Of a DNA stretch of 64,000 nt, positions 1 to 10,311 are shown in pieces. The stretch comes from Bordetella ansorpii (GTDB lineage Bacteria > Pseudomonadota > Gammaproteobacteria > Burkholderiales > Burkholderiaceae_B), in the NCBI RefSeq assembly GCF_900078315.1, contig NZ_FKBS01000025.1:248001-312000 (forward strand), read 5' to 3'. The notes beneath the pieces are model-generated. The model had not been told where the DNA came from. It did no database searches and saw only the letters and a program-made list of their open reading frames with translations. Position 1 is the first letter of the stretch; the number at the start of each line of letters is the position of its first letter. Both the position numbers and the translations under genes were made by a program.

Positions 1-3000
1 TCGACGCCCGGACGCAGATGGAAAACATCACGATAGGTATCGTTGTTCAAACCCGCCAGCTTAATGCCCAGTAGCGTGCTGTTTTTCACGGCCTCGCTGA
101 TGAATGTCTCGCTCTGCGCATGCTTACCCTGCAGGTAAGCCTGGTCGATGTATTGATATGCTTCGCCATCAGTAAACGAATCTTCAGCCACAGGCGCATC
201 GTCATATCGGTAAGTGGCGTTGACCGAGATCGATCGTGCTCCCAAGATGTCCACCGGGCCGGTTGCGGCAACAGCCATATCCCCGAACGTCTCCGCATCG
301 GCATCGTCATATCTTCCGTTCGAGCCCAGGCGCGGCGCATTGAGTTCAAGCGTGCCTCGCTGAGCACCATCATGCTCTCCAGGTCCTGCACCCACGACAG
401 CATCGGTGCCATGTCGCAGATCGATGCGTGATTCCTGTGCGAGCATCAAGGTGCCCTCACCCGAGTTCAACTCCACGATCGCCCTGTTCGGCGCATCGAT
501 GATCTTGCCGTAGCTGTCCACACGCAACACGCGACCGTGCGCGTCCAGCTCGGCGCCGCTTGCAATCGTCAGACCGTGCTTACCAGCCAAGCGGATCGAT
601 CCTACTCGTTCACCACTTGCATCGATTTTTCCAACAACCGTCAGATGTCCGCCATCCAACGAGACATTGACCTCGCCTGCCTGCACGTCGTCGCCGATGG
701 TCAGATTTCCTTGCTTAAGCTGGAAGCTACGGCTACCTATCAAACCACCCGCATTCAGGCGTTGGTTCAAGGCTGCAAAATCACCGTCCAACGCACCGCC
801 GTCGCTCAAGCGCTGGGCTCGGATATCTATGCCGCCGGCCTTATACGGCACCAGCGTGCCGCCCGCGTCGTAATAGCCGCTCGCTGTGCCGTGGATATCC
901 CCCAGCAACTCCACCGAGCCCGCCTCTTCGCTAAGCGCGATGGCCGTCAATAGCCCGGCCTGGTTATGCTCGGCGGAAAGATCGACTCGCGAAGCTTCCG
1001 ACTGATAGATATTGCCACGCTCGCTTCCCAGAATGACATCCCCACCCCAGCTATATCTGGTGACGTCATCGAACTGTACCGCCCGGCCTGCCATATCGAC
1101 TCGCGCCATGCCCGTCAAGTGCAGATCCCCTTCAGCCTGAAGTGTCAGCCTGCCACTAGGCAGCACCACCGCGGTATCCAAAGTTATCTGTCCACCGGAG
1201 ACTGCCAATTCTGCACCGAGGGCATCTACGGCCCCATCAGCACGTGCCTCAGCATTCTCAAGAGCGGTTATCACGACAACCCCACCGGCATGGATGCGGT
1301 TGATCGAGCCTGCTGCGCCAGTCATAAGCGGCGTGCGAATGTTCAGATTCCCGCCACTGTATTCGGCGCCTTCGCCCTCTACAAACGCACCTCGCGCCCG
1401 GTAAACGGAGAAAGTTCCCTGGTGATTGGCGGTCACACGCTCGGAGGCCGTCAAACTCACATCGGCAAACCCCACCGTAATGCGCTGCGGATCATCGTTG
1501 ACGTTGGGTCGTGCGTACGGACCATAACCGAAGGTAACTTGGTTGGCGCGAATATCCAGGCTACCTTGGCCCGTCCCTGCTCCATCAGCAATAATCGCCC
1601 CAGGCGCATTAGTTGCGCCCTGCCAGACTAGATGATCAGTTTCAATCAGGGCGACATCGGAAGCCTCGCCATATCCGTAAATGGCCGGGGTAGCGAGTAC
1701 CAGGCTCTCGAGACTCGATTCTCCAGTGCTCGCGTCCCGCGTTCTGAGGCCCGTCGTGCCGTAAAAATTGACCGAGTCCCTGACCGTCAAGGTCAAACTC
1801 TTGAGTGCCGGTGCGTTGAACTCGGTATCACCGAGCAGTAGGCGATCAAGCAAACCTTGATTCAGGGTCAGCCCTGTCGGTAAACGCCCCCGATCGTCAA
1901 TCGACTGGAGCACATCACCTTCGCCAATGTTTACCGCGCCTACGGCGAGAATCAAGTTTTCTGTGCCATAACGAACGTCCGAACCCAACTGAAAGGTGTT
2001 GTCGGTGGCAATAGCGATTGTGCCTTCCGAATACAAGTACGTGTTGGCGATGCAGCCTGCACCGATACAATCGCCAATTTGAACGGGGCTTGCCGCGAAG
2101 GTCGAGTCTGGCGCATCAGGCGACAGCACTTGTAGCCAACCATTTGATACCGCCAGGACACTACGCCGCCCAGGCATGTAAACGAAGCCATCGCGCGAGT
2201 CAAAGCCTGGTTGACCCTGGCCCACCGTGGCGATAGACGCCCCAGATTCGATTACGATGCCGTCGGTATATTGGCCACGCGCCGTCAACAGCACTTCGGC
2301 GGCGGACAGATGCGCGCCTTCTCTCAGATAAATATCCGACGCGCCGCCCGAAAAATCGATGAAGTTGCCACTTTGGCCATATGTCGCTATAGGCGTTGCA
2401 CCGACAATAAGGCGTGGCGCAGACAGGGCACTCAACGCATCGGCTTGAACAGATGCACCGCCGAATCCCGGTGTCGCGGATTGCGCTACGATCTCCAAAG
2501 CACCTCCGCTTCCATCCCCGACGAGCACCACCGCCATTCCAGCACGACCACCTTCGGCAGGACGGAAATCTGCACTGCCATTCATACTGAACGCATCGCC
2601 CTGACCGCCCGGTTCGAACCTGAGAATCAACGGCATCGCATCTGCGGGCAGTAAGGGATGGGGCACACCCAACTTCGCGGCGTCGGCCACCGCGAATTGT
2701 GCGTATGAGGTTTCGTTGTAGTCGGAATAAGTGCGCAGCACATCGGCCGAGGTCAGAATGATCTGCTTGGGCAAGTTGTCGGCGATGTGTGTGTTGGCAA
2801 TCGACAACTGGCCGGTAGCGGTCCAGGAGCCATTACGCAAGGCATGGGTGGCGCGCCCTCCAGCGGCGCCAACGCTTGTTACGGGTCTACTCGCGCTGCC
2901 ATTGATTTCCACCCGGAAAGCGCCTGGTAGCAGCGCATAGGTGGATGGCAGCAGGGTATAGGTGCCAGGCGGCAGTCCCGGCACTCCTGCACCCACAGTT

Positions 3001-6000
3001 ATCTGCTGCCCGACAATCGGATCGACTGCTCCACCTTCTAGTGCCACCGGCGCCATGCCGGGCTGTACACCTGGCACAATGGCATAAACAGGATTACTCG
3101 CCAAACCTGGGAGCGTAAATCCCCCTTGACGATTCTGGACCAAGGGGTTGAAACGCGCGTCAGTTGAGCCCCCTCGCCCAGACACAAATCCCGCGCCAAG
3201 CAAATCTCCTCCACCAGAAAGATCAACTAGCGCACCATCCTGGACGTCTATTGTCTGACCAGCCAGGGCCACACCCCGAGTGTTCCCAGACATATCAGTG
3301 CCCGTTGCACCCAAATAGCTGACTTCCTCACCTGCATAGGTATAGGTTTCATCATCTACGGTTCCACCGTAGGGCAAGACCAAACCTGCGGCACTAGCGG
3401 AAGTAATGCTCTGCGGTGCCAGAACCACCTTTTCAGTGGTTCCGAGGCTCTGCTGCGTGCCCAGCGTCACCAACCCAAGAGGTGCCCGCACCACGCCTCC
3501 CTGTTCGATGGTGGCCGCACCCAAGGTGAGCTGTCCGAAAACAGAAAGTGGAACCTGAGGGACATCATCGCTGACAAGCTCAATCCTTAGCGACCGGGCC
3601 GGATCATAGGCCCCCCCGTCTTCCGAATTCGAGAATCCTGCCCTCACGCGCGCCTCAGCGTGCGTTGACGGATATAGTTGTGCCGCACGGAAAACAATAT
3701 CGCCGGCCGCATCAAAGGTCGTCATCTGGCCATCGCCACTGGCAACATGCTTTAAGAATCGAACATCACCTTGACTTTCAAAAGTATTGAGATCAAAGCC
3801 CGCACGATCCACGACTAGGGCCTCACCAGTTTGCGTGATGGCGCCATTCGCGCCTATTGTCATCGCATCCCGAAAGTCGATCAGGCTTGCTCGGACCGTC
3901 ATGGAACCGGATAAGGGTTGCTCGCTACTACCACCGATGACAGTTGGGCGAATCCACCCATCTCGAGCCCCGACTTGAGTCGGCCCCGCCATACGCACAT
4001 AGGGCGCGATCAGCTCAACCGACGGCTTGCCAGTCGCGCCTTGGGCGAGCGCATACGAGCCTGTATAAAGAGACAAACTCTGACCTAGCTCGATACGGAC
4101 ATCACCGTCAAAACTCATGATGCCGTTGACAAGAAGCGACAGGTTGTCAAACCCACCGTGCTGAAGATGGTCCACGCTGATCGTCGCGGAGCCGTACTCT
4201 AATGAATTTGCAGCATCGCCAGGTGTCGCAAACCCAGACAACACGCCTTCACGATGCCCCTGAGAGACGATCAGCTCTCGTGGCCGACGAACTCGGTCCT
4301 GGGCAGTTTCAGCCCGGTATTCAGGAGTCTCCAGTGCGATTTCGAGCCTCCCACCGGCGGCCCCCAAACCGCCAGCTTCAGCCTTAACGGTCCCTTCCAG
4401 ATAAATGCCATTGTTGGACACCAAGGATATACGCCCCCCTTGGCTAGCCACCGGCGTCGGACCCGCACCAGGAATATCTAGCACGGCGCTCGCGCCAGAC
4501 GCATTCAGTAAGGCGCCTTCCTGCACGACGACGAACAGGTGAGGTGCTGTCGCCAGACCCGCCTCATGATCGATCTTGCCACCCAGCACAATCGAACCGC
4601 CATCGACGATCTGACCGTAGCGACGACCAGAGACGTCACGCGCCGTCTCGGCATAACCCGAGACGTCAAGTGTGGCAGTTGATCCGACCCAGATCGAACG
4701 CCCGTGCCCTTGTGCGATCGCATCCCTCACCGGTATGTTTGTTTCTTCATCCACCCCCTTTCGGGCGCGCAAGGCAATCTGGCCGCCGAGCGCACGCAGT
4801 GTGCCATCGACAGTCAACTGTCCCACGCTCTCAATCGCAATGGACTGACCTGGATCGACTGACAGCACTGCACCCTTACCTACCACGGCTTGCACCGTAT
4901 TCATGTCGTTCAGGTCAGACCTGCTCGAGCCTGCCCCTAGCGTCACGCTCGCACCCTCCCGCTGGGTCAACGCAGCATCCTGCGGGTTCTGCAGAAATAG
5001 GGGGGGCGTCCATACTTCTAACGCTCGGGAGGGGCTCGCACCCGTCGCCAAGCTCAACGCATCTTGGGTCGGGCGATAAACAGGCATCATTACGTCGATG
5101 CGGCTACCCTCAGCCACAAGCATGCCTTGCTTACCCGTGACGTCGTAGTGGCTGAAGCCGCTTTGGAAAAACTCCGGTCGCAGCGTCAACGGCTTCCGTA
5201 CCACAACTTGCTGATCCAGCTTCGTGCCTACGGCCAGCAGCGTTCCAACAGGAATCACGGTATCCAACACAGCCTTCTGCCCAGCAGCGACACTGTATGC
5301 AGGTGTCGGGATCTCCTGCACGGCCTCCGTAAGCGTATAACCAGTCGGCAACGTTCCTGCGTTAATACGTGTGATGATTGTGCCTTCGGGCACGAAGCTT
5401 TCAGCGACCACCGCACCACGATATCGGTTGGCGGCAGAGTTACTACCATTGGCATAAATTACGAGATTAGTACCAGACAGGTCCCAGCCACCCTCTCCCA
5501 CTACGATGTTCAGGGTATGCCCAGTGTTCGTGAACGTAACGGGGGAGGTCATCACTTGACCCCCTACAATTCTTGTGTACGTCGCGGCTGACAGCAGAAT
5601 CTCGCCCGCCTTGATCGTGATCGGCTCGCCCAACGCGAGGCTGATCGGCGCCCGTTCTCCCGCTGCCAAATAGCCGTCGGTCTGCAATGCTTGGCCACCT
5701 GCTACAACCGTCCCCCCGGATTGCAAGGTCAGCGTACCGCCGCCGTCAACCCCGTAGCCAATCAAGGTTCCGTCCAATGCCAACGTCCCCCCGTCTTGGG
5801 CTGGCGCGTTGCCCTGACCGGTTTGCAACGTCACGTTCCCACCGCGGCCCCCCAAAGGGTTGCCATTGATCGTTACACCGGCACCGGAGGACACGTCGAC
5901 CACACTGCCAAGCTCGAGCGTGATATCCGCACTACCGCGTAGCGATACCCGGCCACCGTTCCGATAAGGCAACGCACCGGTGCTCCCGGCATCCATTGAC

Positions 6001-8744
6001 AGGTTGGTCCACAAACCGCTGGCGTCCAGCTTGGCGCCGTCTTTAACGCGCACGCTGGCACTCGTGCCTTGCGGCGCGGCGATGGTCGTATCCTGGAAGC
6101 TTCCGCTGTTCTGGGATGTCCACTGGTTCAAGACGTTGCCTGCGAAGATCGTGCCGCTGTGGGCAGTCACATTCGCGTTGAGATCGATCTGCGGGCCATA
6201 CAAAACGATCTCACCGCCAGCCCCAACCTCGATATCGTGGTCTACGACGATCGAGTCCCTAGCTCCCACACGCAGGGCTCCCAAACTGAACTCGTTGAGC
6301 GTCGCAGCATCCAGGACCAACGTGCCTGCCCGTTCCGGCGACACCACATCGTCCAGCGCAAGCGCATCCGCGATGCTCTCTGACTGTCCGCCCAACGTCA
6401 CCCTATCGAGCACGGCGGCCAATTCATGGCGCAGCATGCCGGAATCGGCATCATAGCGAGCGACGTAATTGCCGATCACTAATTGGCCACGTCGCGCCGC
6501 GGCCGTTTGCGACTGGTAGTAGCCGTCCAGACCGGGCTGCGGGGCTTGCGTCTGGCGGGGACCTTGATAGACCTCGCTCGTGATATTGCCTTCGAGCAGA
6601 GCACTGTTCGTGGCCACGACCAGCTTGCCCGCGTCTCTCCCGACCGTATAGCCCGCCTCCCAACGCCTGCTCGGCCCGATCAAAGGACTGTAAAAGCGGC
6701 GCGTATGCCCCCAACGCTCACTGGTAATTTCGTAGCCGTTGTACAGCCCGGTGTACAGCACGTCGCCTGGCGCACGCGAGACCTCGTAAAGACGGCCGTC
6801 CGTCCCACGCAACCAGCTCTGGCGGACATAGCCATCTTGCACATCGAGCGTTCCCCCTGACAAGTTCACGTTCGATCCCGCGCGAGTGACCAGATCCCCG
6901 CCCGACACCGTTACCGTACCGCCCTGCGCCATCCACTCGCCAATAGTATGTCCGTTGGTTGCCAGGTAGCCGCTGACCTCCAAAAGGCCGCCCGCCGTGT
7001 ACCAGCGGTCCGTCTTGTAGCCGTACGGGTTGCTCTGTTCGTCAAAGTCCGCCGGCACATGAATGAGGCTTCGGCGGTCGACCCAGATATTGCTGCTGTT
7101 CAACTGTCCGCTCTCGCGGTTAACCGGCGCATCCCGTTGCTCGTTGCCCTGCACGTTGATCTGCAGGTTGTTCGCTTCCATCGCGACCCGCACACCAATT
7201 GCACCCGCGACATCCAACTCCGCCCCGTCATTGACGAGGGTGCGCTTGGCCGCAGACACGGCAATTTGTCCACCCGTAGCCAGCGTCAACGAATCGCCTT
7301 GAAACTCGATGGTATTGCCGCTGACGATCTCGACTCGTGACAGGTCTCCTCTATCAGCCAAAGTACTTAGATTGTTGAAATTGCCCGTGGCCAAAGAATT
7401 GCCGCCAGCATTGTTGCCCGTCAGTTTTTCCAAAGCCGCATCACGCTGACTATCCAGGGCAGTCGCTTCGGTAGTGTCCAACAAGATTGCGGTGGTGCTG
7501 CCTTGCGCCAGCGTCACGCGGCCGTTTTCGTTGTTGGCGCGATTCGACAGGTGTATCGTGCCGCGCGCGGTTTGGGAGGTAGTAGCGATAGCCACACCGG
7601 CCTGAGTTACCTCATGCCCCGTAAGCGTGATATCGCCTTCCGTGGCCGTGATCAGCCCTGAATTGCTAACCTTGCCAGCAACGCTCTCGGCATCACGATG
7701 GGCAGCAACCTCGTTGCCGCGCGTGGTCGAGGCCTGGTTGCCGTCCGTGCCAACACCTTTGCGGATATAGAATCGATCGCCTGCGGCCAGGACTGCCTGC
7801 CCACGGGGAGTAGAAATTTGCCCGGCGTTGTCGACCTCGTTTCCGAGCATCAGGATATACCCACCGCCCTGCGTGGCCGAATCAGGCCGATGGGTGTTGA
7901 TGCTTGCCCCAGCTTGAATCTCTACCTTACCGAGCGCTTCGGTAAAAGTAGGTTGTGTACCGTTGGCGTCGACGTACAAGCCACCATTCTCAAACTGAGT
8001 GTCCGTAATCTTGGCCGCGGCAGCGACCAGATTGCGCACGTTCACCTGGCTGCTACCGGTGAAGACCACGCCATTCTGGTTGGCAATCATCACAGTGCCA
8101 TCGGCGCGGATACTGCCCTGGATCTGGCTCGGGCGGGTATCGCCCATTACTTTGTTCAGAACCGCATCAGTCGGTGCCTGTTTGAACGTCAAATCGGTGT
8201 TGCGACCAACATGGAAGCTGTTCCATTCGAGGATTGCTCGAGACCTGTTTTGCGCGATGGTCACCTGCTGGCGTCCATCTTTGACGTCAATTTCAGGCGC
8301 CGCGGCATCCCAACGTCCACCTGCCAGGCGATCCAGGCCGTCTTGACCCAGACCATCACGCACCCAGTCCGCATTCTGTGGATTGGCGCGGGCACTTTCC
8401 TGGGCGGCTTGCTGCGCTGCGATCGCGGCGGCGGTGCGATTTAGATTCGCGATCGAGCGCGACAACTGTTGGCGCGCCTGAGCTTGTTGACGGGCCGCAG
8501 ATGGCAGCGTCGCCGCACCGGGCATGGGTCCGCGTTGTGCCGCGCGCGCTTGCTTTCCAGCGTTTGACGCGGCGAACCATGCTCCGCCTCCTGGTGCAGC
8601 GTCCGCAGGTGTTCCCCCGGCGAAGAAAAACAGTCCCAGCGCGGCAGCGATAGGAGTCAACGAAACGCGGTGTTTTCTTTCCCGCATTTTGCGTTGATGC
8701 GTCACTACCGTACTGTTCCGACCGTTCTCTTGCTGGAGTCTCAT
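1..8744 (-). CDS. Filamentous haemagglutinin-family two-partner-secretion exoprotein, partial (C-terminus beyond window)
   Basis: The minus-strand frame starting at the ATG at 8744 stays open to the left edge (about 2914 codons); I checked it at five separated points without meeting a stop. A long basic N-terminus and hydrophobic core end near residue 49 (GGTPADAA), as in TpsA extended signal peptides. Residues about 165-245 carry the TPS secretion domain: NRSRAILEWNSFHVG, an LNKVMG block, SQIQGSIRADG and NQNGVVF in place of the usual NPNG. The rest is Gly/Ala/Asp/Thr-rich beta-helix-like sequence. TpsA proteins cross the outer membrane through a TpsB partner, which is not in this window. The RBS-like AGGACAGGAT lies just before the ATG. 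Tandem terminators separate it from the upstream phosphate-binding protein gene, so it probably has its own promoter in 8745-8810. Confidence 0.9.
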   Translation of the reverse strand, partial: MRLQQENGRNSTVVTHQRKMRERKHRVSLTPIAAALGLFFFAGGTPADAAPGGGAWFAASNAGKQARAAQRGPMPGAATLPSAARQQAQARQQLSRSIANLNRTAAAIAAQQAAQESARANPQNADWVRDGLGQDGLDRLAGGRWDAAAPEIDVKDGRQQVTIAQNRSRAILEWNSFHVGRNTDLTFKQAPTDAVLNKVMGDTRPSQIQGSIRADGTVMIANQNGVVFTGSSQVNVRNLVAAAAKITDTQFENGGLYVDANGTQPTFTEALGKVEIQAGASINTHRPDSATQGGGYILMLGNEVDNAGQISTPRGQAVLAAGDRFYIRKGVGTDGNQASTTRGNEVAAHRDAESVAGKVSNSGLITATEGDITLTGHEVTQAGVAIATTSQTARGTIHLSNRANNENGRVTLAQGSTTAILLDTTEATALDSQRDAALEKLTGNNAGGNSLATGNFNNLSTLADRGDLSRVEIVSGNTIEFQGDSLTLATGGQIAVSAAKRTLVNDGAELDVAGAIGVRVAMEANNLQINVQGNEQRDAPVNRESGQLNSSNIWVDRRSLIHVPADFDEQSNPYGYKTDRWYTAGGLLEVSGYLATNGHTIGEWMAQGGTVTVSGGDLVTRAGSNVNLSGGTLDVQDGYVRQSWLRGTDGRLYEVSRAPGDVLYTGLYNGYEITSERWGHTRRFYSPLIGPSRRWEAGYTVGRDAGKLVVATNSALLEGNITSEVYQGPRQTQAPQPGLDGYYQSQTAAARRGQLVIGNYVARYDADSGMLRHELAAVLDRVTLGGQSESIADALALDDVVSPERAGTLVLDAATLNEFSLGALRVGARDSIVVDHDIEVGAGGEIVLYGPQIDLNANVTAHSGTIFAGNVLNQWTSQNSGSFQDTTIAAPQGTSASVRVKDGAKLDASGLWTNLSMDAGSTGALPYRNGGRVSLRGSADITLELGSVVDVSSGAGVTINGNPLGGRGGNVTLQTGQGNAPAQDGGTLALDGTLIGYGVDGGGTLTLQSGGTVVAGGQALQTDGYLAAGERAPISLALGEPITIKAGEILLSAATYTRIVGGQVMTSPVTFTNTGHTLNIVVGEGGWDLSGTNLVIYANGSNSAANRYRGAVVAESFVPEGTIITRINAGTLPTGYTLTEAVQEIPTPAYSVAAGQKAVLDTVIPVGTLLAVGTKLDQQVVVRKPLTLRPEFFQSGFSHYDVTGKQGMLVAEGSRIDVMMPVYRPTQDALSLATGASPSRALEVWTPPLFLQNPQDAALTQREGASVTLGAGSSRSDLNDMNTVQAVVGKGAVLSVDPGQSIAIESVGQLTVDGTLRALGGQIALRARKGVDEETNIPVRDAIAQGHGRSIWVGSTATLDVSGYAETARDVSGRRYGQIVDGGSIVLGGKIDHEAGLATAPHLFVVVQEGALLNASGASAVLDIPGAGPTPVASQGGRISLVSNNGIYLEGTVKAEAGGLGAAGGRLEIALETPEYRAETAQDRVRRPRELIVSQGHREGVLSGFATPGDAANSLEYGSATISVDHLQHGGFDNLSLLVNGIMSFDGDVRIELGQSLSLYTGSYALAQGATGKPSVELIAPYVRMAGPTQVGARDGWIRPTVIGGSSEQPLSGSMTVRASLIDFRDAMTIGANGAITQTGEALVVDRAGFDLNTFESQGDVRFLKHVASGDGQMTTFDAAGDIVFRAAQLYPSTHAEARVRAGFSNSEDGGAYDPARSLRIELVSDDVPQVPLSVFGQLTLGAATIEQGGVVRAPLGLVTLGTQQSLGTTEKVVLAPQSITSASAAGLVLPYGGTVDDETYTYAGEEVSYLGATGTDMSGNTRGVALAGQTIDVQDGALVDLSGGGDLLGAGFVSGRGGSTDARFNPLVQNRQGGFTLPGLASNPVYAIVPGVQPGMAPVALEGGAVDPIVGQQITVGAGVPGLPPGTYTLLPSTYALLPGAFRVEINGSASRPVTSVGAAGGRATHALRNGSWTATGQLSIANTHIADNLPKQIILTSADVLRTYSDYNETSYAQFAVADAAKLGVPHPLLPADAMPLILRFEPGGQGDAFSMNGSADFRPAEGGRAGMAVVLVGDGSGGALEIVAQSATPGFGGASVQADALSALSAPRLIVGATPIATYGQSGNFIDFSGGASDIYLREGAHLSAAEVLLTARGQYTDGIVIESGASIATVGQGQPGFDSRDGFVYMPGRRSVLAVSNGWLQVLSPDAPDSTFAASPVQIGDCIGAGCIANTYLYSEGTIAIATDNTFQLGSDVRYGTENLILAVGAVNIGEGDVLQSIDDRGRLPTGLTLNQGLLDRLLLGDTEFNAPALKSLTLTVRDSVNFYGTTGLRTRDASTGESSLESLVLATPAIYGYGEASDVALIETDHLVWQGATNAPGAIIADGAGTGQGSLDIRANQVTFGYGPYARPNVNDDPQRITVGFADVSLTASERVTANHQGTFSVYRARGAFVEGEGAEYSGGNLNIRTPLMTGAAGSINRIHAGGVVVITALENAEARADGAVDALGAELAVSGGQITLDTAVVLPSGRLTLQAEGDLHLTGMARVDMAGRAVQFDDVTRYSWGGDVILGSERGNIYQSEASRVDLSAEHNQAGLLTAIALSEEAGSVELLGDIHGTASGYYDAGGTLVPYKAGGIDIRAQRLSDGGALDGDFAALNQRLNAGGLIGSRSFQLKQGNLTIGDDVQAGEVNVSLDGGHLTVVGKIDASGERVGSIRLAGKHGLTIASGAELDAHGRVLRVDSYGKIIDAPNRAIVELNSGEGTLMLAQESRIDLRHGTDAVVGAGPGEHDGAQRGTLELNAPRLGSNGRYDDADAETFGDMAVAATGPVDILGARSISVNATYRYDDAPVAEDSFTDGEAYQYIDQAYLQGKHAQSETFISEAVKNSTLLGIKLAGLNNDTYRDVFHLRPGV

Positions 8745-8810
8745 ATCCTGTCCTAACTTTCGCGTGTCAGCCCTGAATAAAATTCACGACTTTTGTTTTC
8801 CACATTCACA

Positions 8811-8886
8811 AAAACCCTAATCGCCCAAAACGGGCGATTAGGGTGAAAAAAAAGCGAGTTCGCTTTAGAGGCAAAACTCGCTTTAC
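8811..8886 (-). terminator. Tandem rho-independent terminators after the phosphate-binding protein gene
   Basis: Read on the minus strand, the first hairpin pairs AAAGCGAGTT (8885-8876) with AACTCGCTTT (8861-8852) and runs into a tract of T residues. A second, perfect 12-bp stem (8815-8826 with 8832-8843) is followed on the minus strand by five T residues. Both sit between the stop of the phosphate-binding protein and the start of the haemagglutinin gene. Confidence 0.85.
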
Positions 8887-8895
8887 GTCACGGTA

Positions 8896-10050
8896 TTAAC
8901 CGCGACCCTTGTCGGCGCACGCGGTAGCGTTGCCCACAGCCAGGTTGCTGCTGGTGGTGATGAACGCATCGCGCACAGCGTTCTTCCAGCTCGGATCGAG
9001 CGCCACGAAGTCGTGAGCGACGATGGCGGCATCATTGTTGTTGGTCGTGTAGTGCTCGGTCAGGAAGCCGCGGATGGCAGCCGTGACGCCAGCATCTTGG
9101 TAGCACTGGCCGATGATCAGGCTGGTGAAACCGAAGATCGGATAGCCGCCAGCCGGCACTTCGCTGTAGTTGAAGTTGGGCGACCACGCTTCGGGATTCG
9201 CATAGTTGGCCACGGCGGGGGCTTCGGGAACGACGGTCAGCGCCAGTTCGAGCGGCAGTTGCTCGGGCAAGGCGCCGTCGACCTTGGCAACTTGGGCGTT
9301 ATTCGACACCTGGACGTAGTCCGGGCTGACGTAGCCGATGCGATTCGCTGCCGCGTACGTGGCCGTAGCCACGCCGCCGCTACCCGAGGCGCCCACCCAA
9401 CCCGCACGCACACCGCCCACCGGGGCAACGACGTTGGTGAAGGTGGTGGAGACGGCGAAGGGCTGAGAGCACTCCGACGCCAAGAAGCGCGCCAGCAGTT
9501 CGGTCGTACCGCTGCTGTCGGTGCGGTAGACGACGTTGATGTTGCCAGCGGCGCCCGGGCGGATCTGGTTCCAGGTCGTGATCTCGCCAGCGTAGATGCC
9601 GCACACTTGCTCGGTGGTCAGGTCCAGGTCCGAGATGGTGCCGTGGCGATAGGGCAGCGTCACCGGTGTGACGACGGTCGGGATCTGGATCAGCGGACCG
9701 AAATCTTCCTCGGTCGAATCTTCACCGTCGTTGTACTCGGCGTTGTACGTCGAGATCTGGCTGGACGACAGCCGCGCATCGCTGCCGGCGTAATGGATGG
9801 GGTCGCCGGCAATACCGCCGAACTCCGTCGCATCGTTGTTCAGGAACGCCCGCAGCCCGGCGCCGCTACCGACACCGGTGTACTCGAAGTTGCTGGGCAG
9901 GATGCCGTCGACCGGGTCTTTGTACAGCTCTTCGGGCAGCGTGGCACCGCCGCCGACCACGGCGGATTGGGCCGACGCTGCGCCGCTGGCCATGGCCAGA
10001 CCCGCCACCATCACGGCGGCGGCGATTTTGCTCACTTGGAACGCTTTCAT
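8896..10050 (-). CDS. Secreted PstS/DING-like phosphate-binding protein
   Basis: A 384-aa periplasmic-binding-protein-like protein. The start at 10050 is chosen because AAGGAG lies directly upstream and MKAFQVSKIAAAVMVAGLAM begins a classical signal peptide cleaved after ASA (residue 27). The mature N-terminus GGGATLPEELY matches the GGGATLP signature of PstS/DING proteins. YTGVGSGAG and VYRTDSSGTTE are the phosphate-loop motifs of this family. No ABC permease or ATPase genes are nearby. Instead it sits directly downstream of a type II secretion operon (261-bp gap from gspF), so it is a candidate secreted cargo rather than a transporter subunit. In P. aeruginosa a DING protein is a substrate of the Hxc T2SS; the parallel here is inference. 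Confidence 0.85.
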   Translation of the reverse strand: MKAFQVSKIAAAVMVAGLAMASGAASAQSAVVGGGATLPEELYKDPVDGILPSNFEYTGVGSGAGLRAFLNNDATEFGGIAGDPIHYAGSDARLSSSQISTYNAEYNDGEDSTEEDFGPLIQIPTVVTPVTLPYRHGTISDLDLTTEQVCGIYAGEITTWNQIRPGAAGNINVVYRTDSSGTTELLARFLASECSQPFAVSTTFTNVVAPVGGVRAGWVGASGSGGVATATYAAANRIGYVSPDYVQVSNNAQVAKVDGALPEQLPLELALTVVPEAPAVANYANPEAWSPNFNYSEVPAGGYPIFGFTSLIIGQCYQDAGVTAAIRGFLTEHYTTNNNDAAIVAHDFVALDPSWKNAVRDAFITTSSNLAVGNATACADKGRG

Positions 10051-10311
10051 TGCGAAACTCCTTGACGAGATATAGGGGCCGGAATCGATCCGACTTTCAC
10101 TGGGCAAAGGAACAAAACGGCGCGGCTAAGATCAGAAGATCCTGGGCAAGCCTGCCGCTTGGGTGGTCATCGGGTGATGACGTGCCTATGTTGCCCATTC
10201 AGCGTGACGTCAAAAAGTCGGGAATTACGCAACATTTCAGACCGAATTTCGCAAGTTTTGGGGGAAGGTTTACAGGTCGCCAATCCGCCGCTCAAATGCG
10301 CCGGCCGAGGC

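Noticed and set aside
120-8653. Many plus-strand ORFs of 60-250 codons across the first 8.7 kb
   Set aside because: They lie antisense to the continuous minus-strand haemagglutinin frame, lack ribosome binding sites and look like shadow translations.
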